Positions 1-5,062 of a DNA stretch of 5,187 nt are shown piece after piece (the first letter of the stretch is position 1; every line of letters starts with the position of its first letter). Below the pieces are notes generated by a model. It saw nothing but the letters and a program-made list of their open reading frames with translations, did no database searches and had not been told where the DNA came from. Both the position numbers and the translations under genes were made by a program. Source of the DNA: Treponema sp. (GTDB lineage Bacteria > Spirochaetota > Spirochaetia > Treponematales > Treponemataceae); assembly GCA_016297805.1 (NCBI GenBank), contig JAEDFX010000134.1:1-5187 (forward strand). Direction: 5' to 3'.

Positions 1-525
1 AATCGAATGTAAATTTCTTTCAAAGCATAAGGTTATAAAAGTACAGAAATTTACAGAGAAGGAAATAATCATAGCTAATATATAGCTTATGTATTTAGAA
101 AGAATCTGTTTTCCACATATAAATAAAGTGCCTGCAAGAATTAAAGTATAGAAAACCACAGTTATAATAGAAAGCCATGAAGGAATTCTGTTTATGAAAA
201 ATGTTGATTTAAAGATATCAAACCAAAATAGCTGACTGATTAAAAAAGTGATTCTGGAAAGTATTCTTAAGACTTTTACTTCAGTGAATAAAAAAAGAAT
301 TTCTGCTATTGAAACCATGTATAATGCGATTGATGTTATTACCAGAATATGAAAAGAATCTGGTAGTGAACGCAATAAAAGGATTATGGATACAGTTTCC
401 AGATTTGGCAGCATAAATCCAGATGCTATCTTTCCCATAAGAGGAATTTTTTTTAGTAAAGCAATTATATATAGAAGAATTGTAGTAAAAAAAACGCCAG
501 TTAAAATCCAAAGTGTTGTAGTCAT
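1..525 (-). CDS. Partial multi-pass membrane protein, possibly YhhN-like
   Basis: This frame is open from an ATG at 525 to the window edge: 175 codons with no stop, so the C-terminus is missing. The start is supported by AAGGAT about 7 bases upstream and by an extended -10 promoter at 546-554. The protein is strongly hydrophobic. Likely membrane spans lie near residues 4-24, 39-53, 59-80, 87-104, 117-137 and 147-167, with short basic loops (for example KK at 25-26 and RILSR at 87-91) and no signal-peptide cleavage site. The spacing of spans and the segment LPDSFHIL followed by a span ending AEILFLF recall the YhhN/TMEM86 (lysoplasmalogenase) family, where an acidic residue sits at that point. 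This is a weak resemblance from memory, and other small integral membrane families fit too. It is transcribed divergently from the oxaloacetate decarboxylase operon, and nothing suggests a shared function. Confidence 0.72.
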   Translation of the reverse strand, partial: MTTTLWILTGVFFTTILLYIIALLKKIPLMGKIASGFMLPNLETVSIILLLRSLPDSFHILVITSIALYMVSIAEILFLFTEVKVLRILSRITFLISQLFWFDIFKSTFFINRIPSWLSIITVVFYTLILAGTLFICGKQILSKYISYILAMIISFSVNFCTFITLCFERNLHSI

Positions 526-545
526 ATAAAATCCTTATAAGCCAC

Positions 546-554
546 ATTCTAGCA
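546..554 (-). promoter_or_regulatory. Extended -10 promoter for the leftward membrane gene
   Basis: Read on the minus strand, the site is TGCTAGAAT: a TGn extension followed by TAGAAT, which matches five of six bases of TATAAT. No good -35 box lies 16-18 bases upstream (TTTTAA at 17; TTGTTT only at 20), as is usual for extended -10 promoters. Transcription would begin near 539-540 and leave a leader of about 15 bases containing the AAGGAT ribosome site before the ATG at 525. Confidence 0.5.
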
Positions 555-619
555 TAATAAAAACAATATTAAAACAATCAAATTTTAAAAATTTCAAATA
601 AACAGGGGATTCTTCTTAA

Positions 620-648
620 TTGAATTTTTGTTCATTATTTTCTATAAT
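620..648 (+). promoter_or_regulatory. Sigma-70-type promoter of the oadGAB operon
   Basis: TTGAAT at 620-625 (four of six bases of TTGACA) and a perfect TATAAT at 643-648 are separated by exactly 17 bases. The predicted transcription start is near 655, giving a leader of about 60 bases before the oadG ATG at 718. It is the only well-formed promoter I see upstream of the three genes, and the tight spacing downstream suggests it drives all of them. Confidence 0.7.
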
Positions 649-660
649 TCCCAAGAAGAT

Positions 661-691
661 AAAATCGGGGCGTTTGTTTTCGATTTTTTTT
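661..691 (+). promoter_or_regulatory. Leader hairpin followed by a T run (weak attenuator candidate)
   Basis: AAAATCG (661-667) can pair with CGATTTT (681-687) across a 13-base loop, and T residues run from 684 to 691. The element lies between the predicted transcription start and the oadG ribosome site, where an attenuator would be expected. The stem has only two G-C pairs and part of the T run lies inside it, so it would be a poor terminator. It may simply be AT-rich leader sequence. Confidence 0.2.
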
Positions 692-717
692 GGAAAACTT
701 TTTTTAAGGAAAGATAT

Positions 718-969
718 ATGACAATTACTGAAATGCTTGGTCAGAGCGGACTTCTGACTTTGCTTGGTATGAGTGTTGTATTCGGATTCATTATTATCAT
801 GATTTTGTGTATGAAATTGCTTCATGCAGTAATTCATGCACTTAAGCTTGATAAAGAAGAACCTGCGAAAACAACAGTGGCTTCAACTCCAGCTCCTGCT
901 GCGAGTGATGATGGTGCAATTATTGCTGCAATTGCAGCTGCCGTACATGACAAGGCATTGAAATCGTAA
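718..969 (+). CDS. oadG: Oxaloacetate decarboxylase gamma subunit (Na+ pump)
   Basis: This 83-residue protein is the small membrane subunit of the Na+-translocating oxaloacetate decarboxylase. In the family, OadG is a one-span anchor that ties the soluble alpha subunit to the beta subunit. The layout fits: a short N-terminus, a single span at about residues 11-35 containing the typical GMSVVFGFIIIMI stretch, a basic turn, a variable Ala/Pro/Thr linker (about 48-63), and a conserved-type tail starting DDGAIIAAIAAAV (64-76). The start chosen is the ATG at 718, with AAGGAA at 706-711 as ribosome site. An in-frame TTG at 628 would add 30 residues but lies inside the promoter, so it is rejected. 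The gene comes first in the operon, as in enterobacterial oadGAB, and ends 18 bases before oadA. Size and domain order are normal. Confidence 0.88.
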   Translation: MTITEMLGQSGLLTLLGMSVVFGFIIIMILCMKLLHAVIHALKLDKEEPAKTTVASTPAPAASDDGAIIAAIAAAVHDKALKS

Positions 970-987
970 TTATTGGGAGATATAAAA

Positions 988-3069
988 ATGGCAAAAGTTG
1001 GAATTTCAGAACTTGCAATTCGTGATGCTCATCAGAGTCTTCACGCAACTCGTATGACTACAGCAGATATGTTACCTATCTGTGATAAACTTGATAAAGT
1101 AGGCTATAAATATGTTGAAGGATGGGGTGGAGCTACTTATGACTCTTGTATCCGATTCTTGAATGAAGATCCTTGGGATCGTCTTCGTAAACTTCACGCA
1201 GCAATGCCAAATACAAAAATTATGATGTTGCTTCGTGCACAGAACCTTCTTGGTTATAAACATTATGCTGATGATGTAGTAGACAAATTTGTAGAAACTG
1301 CTGCTAAAAACGGTATTGGTTGTTTCCGTATTTTTGATGCTTGTAACGATCCACGTAACATGGAACGTGCTACAAAAGCAGCTAAAAAATCTGGTGTAGA
1401 TGTTCAGATGGCTATTTCTTATGCTGTAACACCATTCCACACAAATGAAAAATATGCTGAATTGGCAAAAACATATGCAGACTTCGGTGCAGATTCAATC
1501 TGTATTAAAGATATGTCTGGTCTTTTGAAACCATATGAAGCTTATGATTTGGTAAAAGCAATCAAAGCAAAAGTTGATCTTCCAGTAGAAATCCACTCTC
1601 ATGCTACAACAGGTCTTTCTGTTGCTTCTCTTCTTAAAGGAATCGAAGCAGGGGCAGACATCGTAGACACAGCAATTTCTTCTATGTCTATGGGTACATC
1701 TCACTCACCAACAGAAACAGTTGTAGAAATGCTCAAAGGTACAGATTATGATACTGGCCTTGATACAAAACTTCTTCTTGAAATTGCAGCTTACTTCCGT
1801 GAAGTTCGTAAGCACTATTCTTCACTTGAATCAGCATTCCTTGGTGCTGATACTCGTATCCTTCTTTCTCAGGTTCCAGGAGGAATGCTTTCTAACCTTG
1901 AGTCCCAGCTCAAACAGATGGGTGCTGGTGACAAGATGGATGCTGTTCTTGAAGAACTTCCAAAAGTACACAAAGATGCAGGTTATGTTCCACTTGTAAC
2001 TCCAACATCTCAGATTGTTGGTACACAGGCTGTATTCAATGTAATTCAGGGTCGTTACAAGATGATGACTGCTGACTTTGCAAACCTTGTAACAGGAAAA
2101 TTTGGTGCTCTCCCAACAGCAGCTAACCCAGACGTTGTTGCACAGGCTCTTGCTCAGAACAAGATGACAGAAGTTATGACATGTCGTCCTGCAGATAAGA
2201 TTGAACCAGAATGGGACAAAATGGTTGAAGCTGCAAAAGCTGCTGGTGGTGACGGTTCAGATGAAGATGTTCTCACATATGCTATGTTCCCACAGGTTGC
2301 TGAGAAATTCTTCAAGACACGTGCAAATGGTCCAGTTGATGCTGCTTCTACATTCGCTAAAAAAGAGGCTGCTCCTGCTAAAGAAAACAAAGGTGGTTCT
2401 TATACAATCAATGTAAATGGAACTGCTTATAATGTAACAACAGGCCCTGCTGGCGATTCTATGTCAGTAAATGTAAACGGAACTGCTTATAACGTATCAT
2501 TCGGTGCTGCTGGCGCTACTCCAGCTGCTGCTCCTGCTGCCGCTCCGGTTGTAACAGGTGGAGTTGATATTAAAGCTCCAGTTGCTGGTACATTGCTCCG
2601 TTATGCTGTAGCTGAAGGTGCTCAGGTTAAGAAGGGTGACACAGTAATTATCGTTGAATCTATGAAGATGGAACTTGAAGTAAAAGCTCCAGAAGATGGA
2701 AAAGTTTCATTCTCTGTACCAACAGGAACTCAGGTTCAGGCTGGTCAGACATTGGCTAAACTCGGTGGTGCTGCTGTTGCTGCTCCAGCTCCAGTTGCTC
2801 CTGCACCTGCTGCCGCTCCAGCTGCTGCACCTGCTCCAGCTCCTGCCGCTAGTGGTGCTGGAAAACCTGTTACTGCTCCAGTTGCAGGTACATTGCTCCG
2901 TTATGCAGTTGCAGAAGGTGCTTCAGTTAAGCCAGATACAACAGTAATTATTGTTGAATCTATGAAAATGGAATTGGAAATTAAAGCTGGTGCTGCTGGT
3001 AAGATTCACTTCGTTGCAGCTACAGGTTCACAGATTGCACAGGGTGCAACACTTGCTGAGGTTCAGTAA
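988..3069 (+). CDS. oadA: Oxaloacetate decarboxylase alpha subunit with two biotinyl domains
   Basis: This 693-residue protein is the soluble, biotin-carrying subunit. It transfers the carboxyl group of oxaloacetate to biotin and releases pyruvate (the overall pump reaction is EC 7.2.4.2). Domains: a metal-dependent carboxyltransferase TIM barrel (about 5-270) with RDAHQS (12-17), RIFDACND (114-121), KDMSG (174-178) and HSH (203-205); the conserved OadA/PycB C-terminal region (about 285-450); two copies of a 20-residue hairpin (471-510); biotinyl domain 1 (526-593, biotin site K560); an Ala/Pro linker (594-625); and biotinyl domain 2 (626-693, K660). D13, K174, H203 and H205 match published Klebsiella D17, K178, H207 and H209 at a constant offset of 4. 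The family usually has one biotinyl domain and roughly 590-600 residues, so the extra domain explains the length. The ATG at 988 follows GGGAGA at 975-980; the in-frame TTG at 973 is rejected because it overlaps that site. Sixteen of 17 arginines are CGT, which suggests high expression. The carboxyltransferase type favours oxaloacetate over methylmalonyl-CoA or glutaconyl-CoA as substrate. Confidence 0.95.
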   Translation: MAKVGISELAIRDAHQSLHATRMTTADMLPICDKLDKVGYKYVEGWGGATYDSCIRFLNEDPWDRLRKLHAAMPNTKIMMLLRAQNLLGYKHYADDVVDKFVETAAKNGIGCFRIFDACNDPRNMERATKAAKKSGVDVQMAISYAVTPFHTNEKYAELAKTYADFGADSICIKDMSGLLKPYEAYDLVKAIKAKVDLPVEIHSHATTGLSVASLLKGIEAGADIVDTAISSMSMGTSHSPTETVVEMLKGTDYDTGLDTKLLLEIAAYFREVRKHYSSLESAFLGADTRILLSQVPGGMLSNLESQLKQMGAGDKMDAVLEELPKVHKDAGYVPLVTPTSQIVGTQAVFNVIQGRYKMMTADFANLVTGKFGALPTAANPDVVAQALAQNKMTEVMTCRPADKIEPEWDKMVEAAKAAGGDGSDEDVLTYAMFPQVAEKFFKTRANGPVDAASTFAKKEAAPAKENKGGSYTINVNGTAYNVTTGPAGDSMSVNVNGTAYNVSFGAAGATPAAAPAAAPVVTGGVDIKAPVAGTLLRYAVAEGAQVKKGDTVIIVESMKMELEVKAPEDGKVSFSVPTGTQVQAGQTLAKLGGAAVAAPAPVAPAPAAAPAAAPAPAPAASGAGKPVTAPVAGTLLRYAVAEGASVKPDTTVIIVESMKMELEIKAGAAGKIHFVAATGSQIAQGATLAEVQ
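2398..2517 (+). repeat. Two 60-base units within oadA encoding a duplicated hairpin
   Basis: Units at 2398-2457 and 2458-2517 encode residues 471-490 and 491-510. Both contain VNGTAYNV; the first reads SYTINVNGTAYNV and the second SMSVNVNGTAYNV. OadA proteins normally have one such VNGxxYxV strand-turn-strand segment ahead of the flexible linker. The DNA copies differ at many positions, so the duplication is not recent. Confidence 0.75.
2563..3066 (+). repeat. Direct repeat of the biotinyl domain, 300-base period
   Basis: Codons 526-593 (2563-2766) and 626-693 (2863-3066) encode two biotinyl domains whose equivalent codons lie exactly 300 bases apart. By hand count 43 of 68 aligned residues are identical. 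Within the core APVAGTLLRYAVAEGA (2575-2622 versus 2875-2922), 44 of 48 bases match and all four differences are silent third-position changes. The lysine codons in ESMKM are at 2665-2667 and 2965-2967. The intervening linker (residues 594-625) is almost pure Ala/Pro, as between swinging-arm domains. Confidence 0.9.
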
Positions 3070-4493
3070 TGGAAACAGAATTAAACAAAAAAAATACATA
3101 TAAAGGATTGAAAGTATCTGCAATTATTTGTTTGATTGCTTTGGTGCTTTCATTTGCAGGTTGTGGAACTGGAGCAAAATCATCTGGTTCTTCATCAAAA
3201 TCTGCAACTACAACAATTGTTAAAGGTTCAGAAAATATTCCTCGTATTTCTGTAAAAGGATTCTTTACAAATATTGGTAAAAATACTGGTATTTACAAAT
3301 TAATCCATACAGAAACTGCAGAAGAAAAAGCTCAGGCTGCTGCTGAAGAAGCTGCAGTTAGAGCTGCAGAATCCGTTGATCCATTTGCAGATGCAACAGT
3401 TCCTGGCTGGCAGTCATTTGTAATGATGGCTCTTGGTTTCTTGATTGTTTACCTTGCAGTTGCTAAAGGATTTGAACCACTTCTTCTTATTCCAATTGGA
3501 TTTGGTACTATTCTTGTAAATATTCCTGGTGCTGGTATGGGTGGTGCTCCACATGGTATGCTTCATATTATTTATAGTGCAGGTGTAGGTAATGAATTCT
3601 TCCCAATGCTTATTTTTATGGGTATTGGTGCTATGACAGACTTTGGTCCACTTATTGCTAACCCTAAAATGGCTTTGCTTGGTGGTGCCGCTCAGCTTGG
3701 TGTATTTGCTACATTGTTCGGTGTTGCTCTTTTGAACTTCATTCCAGGTATCGATTATACAATGAAACAGGCATCTGCTATTGCTATTATTGGTGGTGCT
3801 GATGGTCCAACTTCTATTTATGTATCTGGTAAACTTGCTCCAGAGATGATGGCTGTAATTGCTGTTGCGGCTTATTCATACATGGCTTTGGTACCAATGA
3901 TTCAGCCTCCAATTATGAAGGCTCTTACTACAAAGAAAGAACGTCAGATTAAAATGAAGCAGCTTAGACCTGTTTCTAAGACTGAAAAAGTATTGTTCCC
4001 ACTTATGTTGCTCGTTGTAACAGCATTACTTTTGCCTCCTGCAGCACCTCTTATTGGTATGCTCGCATTTGGTAACTTTGTAAAACAGTGTGGAGTAGTA
4101 GAACGCCTTTCTAAGACAATGGAAAATGAGCTGATGAATATCGTTTCTATTCTTTTGTCTCTTGGTGTAGGTTCACAGATGACTCCAGAAAAAATCATGA
4201 ATGCAAACTCTCTTGGTATTATTCTCCTTGGTCTTGCCGCATTCTGTGTAGCAACAGCAGGTGGTTTGATTATGGCTAAAATCATGAACCTTTTCTTGAA
4301 AGATAAGATTAATCCTCTTATCGGTTCAGCTGGTGTTTCTGCAGTTCCAATGGCGGCTCGTGTTGCAAATAAAGTTGGTATGGCAGAAGATCCAACAAAT
4401 TTCTTGTTAATGCATGCTATGGGTCCAAACGTATCAGGTGTAATTGGTACAGCAATCGCTGCCGGAGTATTCATCTCTACTTATGGAATGTAA
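3069..4493 (+). CDS. oadB: Oxaloacetate decarboxylase beta subunit, extended N-terminus
   Basis: This 474-residue integral membrane subunit decarboxylates carboxybiotin and couples it to Na+ export. The core is canonical: GFEPLLLIPIGFG (134-146), FMGIGAMTDFGPLIANP (183-199), IGGADGPTSIY (241-251), AAYSYMALVPMIQPP (267-281), VVERLS (343-348), NPLIGSAGVSAVPMAARV (415-432) and HAMGPNVSGVIG (449-460). D245, Y271, N415, G419, S424 and R431 match published Klebsiella D203, Y229, N373, G377, S382 and R389, all at an offset of 42. The oddity is at the front. Residues 1-15 are basic, 16-31 hydrophobic, and C32 follows FAG as in a relaxed spirochaetal lipobox. A Ser/Gly/Thr-rich stretch (33-50) comes next, then FFTNIGKNTGIYKLI (65-79), which resembles the usual OadB N-terminus, then a charged Ala/Glu helix (about 82-103) before the first core span (116-132). 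The ATG overlaps the oadA stop by one base (TAATG), with GAGG at 3058-3061, which implies translational coupling. Confidence 0.94.
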   Translation: METELNKKNTYKGLKVSAIICLIALVLSFAGCGTGAKSSGSSSKSATTTIVKGSENIPRISVKGFFTNIGKNTGIYKLIHTETAEEKAQAAAEEAAVRAAESVDPFADATVPGWQSFVMMALGFLIVYLAVAKGFEPLLLIPIGFGTILVNIPGAGMGGAPHGMLHIIYSAGVGNEFFPMLIFMGIGAMTDFGPLIANPKMALLGGAAQLGVFATLFGVALLNFIPGIDYTMKQASAIAIIGGADGPTSIYVSGKLAPEMMAVIAVAAYSYMALVPMIQPPIMKALTTKKERQIKMKQLRPVSKTEKVLFPLMLLVVTALLLPPAAPLIGMLAFGNFVKQCGVVERLSKTMENELMNIVSILLSLGVGSQMTPEKIMNANSLGIILLGLAAFCVATAGGLIMAKIMNLFLKDKINPLIGSAGVSAVPMAARVANKVGMAEDPTNFLLMHAMGPNVSGVIGTAIAAGVFISTYGM

Positions 4494-4520
4494 GGTTTAC
4501 GATTTATCGGAAACCTTACA
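4489..4520 (+). terminator. Strong hairpin over the oadB stop codon, no T tract
   Basis: TGTAAGGTTT (4489-4498) and AAACCTTACA (4511-4520) form a perfect 10-pair stem. Inside it, after one A-G mismatch, CGA (4500-4502) can pair with TCG (4507-4509) around a 4-base loop. The left arm contains the oadB stop codon TAA (4491-4493). No run of T follows, so it is not a standard intrinsic terminator for the operon. It could mark or protect the 3' end of the oadGAB transcript. I see no better terminator for the operon downstream. Confidence 0.45.
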
Positions 4521-4541
4521 AACGGACATGTCAAGGCCTTG

Positions 4542-4568
4542 AAAAAAAGAGGGGAAAGCCTTCCCCTC
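4542..4568 (-). terminator. Intrinsic terminator on the minus strand
   Basis: On the minus strand an 8-pair stem, GAGGGGAA with TTCCCCTC, closes a 4-base loop (4568-4549) and is followed directly by seven T (4548-4542). This is a textbook Rho-independent terminator reading leftward. It lies about 80 bases past the stop of the decayed PAP2 gene (4646), so it was most likely that gene's terminator. The same stem read rightward has no T run. Confidence 0.75.
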
Positions 4569-4633
4569 GCTCACACTTCGTTGTTCGCTACCCCTTCCAG
4601 CGGGGTAAAAAAAATACACTCTATCTACCCCGC
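4569..4633. repeat. GC-rich inverted repeats with alternative pairings
   Basis: GGGGTA (4602-4607) can pair with TACCCC at 4589-4594 (6 pairs, 7-base loop). Alternatively, GCGGGGTA (4600-4607) can pair with TACCCCGC at 4626-4633 (8 pairs, 18-base loop). The preceding stretch, roughly GCTCACACTTCGTTGTTCGC (4569-4588), looks like a dispersed intergenic repeat, but this window cannot show copy number. The GC content is clearly above that of the AT-rich flanks. Confidence 0.4.
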
Positions 4634-4645
4634 AACGCCCCGAAA

Positions 4646-4956
4646 TCAAAATCTATACTGAAAATTGAATCCCATTGGAGTTACAGACATATTCGTATTT
4701 CTGCTCTTCTGAAATTTTTTATAAAAAGCTTCTGTGTGCATATATGGAATGGCAAAGCCACATATAGTTCCTATTACAGCTTATCACAAATAAGAGCCGA
4801 ACCAGACAAGGCTACTCCAGTTCCCATAAGAATACTGTCATTCACAGGATTTAGTTCAAAAGGATGAAGATTTTCTAAATTACTGGCAAACATCCTTGCC
4901 CCGCAGCATACAATTACAAATATCTTAAGCCTTTGTTCGTGTTTGTTCGCACTCAA
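4646..4956 (-). pseudogene. Remnant of a PAP2-family phosphatase, internal deletion
   Basis: Two fragments of one exported PAP2-family (phosphatidic acid phosphatase-like) protein lie end to end on the minus strand in different frames. The N-terminal fragment (4956-4777, then TAA at 4776-4774) contains a hydrophobic export-like segment (KIFVIVCC) and then LNPVNDSILMGTGVALSG and SALICDKL. The C-terminal fragment (4777-4649, stop at 4648-4646) begins VIGTICGFAIPYMHTE and ends VTPMGFNFQYRF. In such proteins the segment GxxIGTxCGF directly follows the catalytic HxxxD motif. Everything between is missing: there is no KxxxxxxRP, no PSGH and no SRxxxxxH, roughly 130-170 residues going by usual family length. 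The start is also damaged. An upstream ATG at 4976 reads only MNFFTIF before a stop and would join the main frame if one T were added to the T run at 4960-4955. The family call rests on remembered treponemal PAP2 sequences. Confidence 0.7.
4932..4950. repeat. Short direct repeat at the 5' end of the pseudogene
   Basis: TTTGTTCG occurs at 4932-4939 and again at 4942-4949. The stretch TTCGTGTTTGTTCGC (4936-4950) resembles TTCGTTGTTCGC at 4577-4588, so related short sequences flank the PAP2 remnant on both sides. It falls where the first codons of the signal peptide should be and encodes an unlikely polar stretch there (SANKHEQR). It may be a small repeat insertion. Confidence 0.3.
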
Positions 4957-5062
4957 AAAATGGTGAAAAAATTCATCAAATTTTGATTAGTTTTCTCTCA
5001 CTACAAAAACATTTTTTTGAATTAAAATAATAAAAGCAAAACTTTAAGGAGATGTATATAAA

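Noticed and set aside
580..594. Perfect AT-only inverted repeat AAATTTT-A-AAAATTT between the divergent promoters
   Set aside because: It could be an operator, but with no G or C such dyads are common by chance in sequence this AT-rich, and it does not overlap either promoter core.
628..717. In-frame TTG at 628 as the start of oadG, adding 30 residues
   Set aside because: It lies inside the TTGAAT/TATAAT promoter, upstream of the likely transcription start. The ATG at 718 has a good ribosome site and gives a normal OadG N-terminus.
973..987. In-frame TTG at 973 as the start of oadA
   Set aside because: It overlaps the GGGAGA ribosome site used by the ATG at 988, and MAKVGISELAIRDAHQS is the expected family N-terminus.
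988..3069. Pyruvate carboxylase subunit B as the identity of the alpha subunit
   Set aside because: The carboxyltransferase domains are related, but the genes beside it encode the membrane beta and gamma subunits of the Na+ pump, and no biotin carboxylase gene is present in the window.
3944..4474. Long open frame on the strand opposite oadB (about 176 codons)
   Set aside because: It mirrors the strongly conserved OadB core, has no ribosome site or recognisable domain, and arises from the codon bias of the real gene. The same applies to the opposite-strand frames within oadA.
4531..4542. Perfect 12-base palindrome TCAAGGCCTTGA, with GACATGTC overlapping its left end
   Set aside because: With no loop it cannot form a useful hairpin. 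It is downstream of all visible promoters and matches no regulator site that I know.
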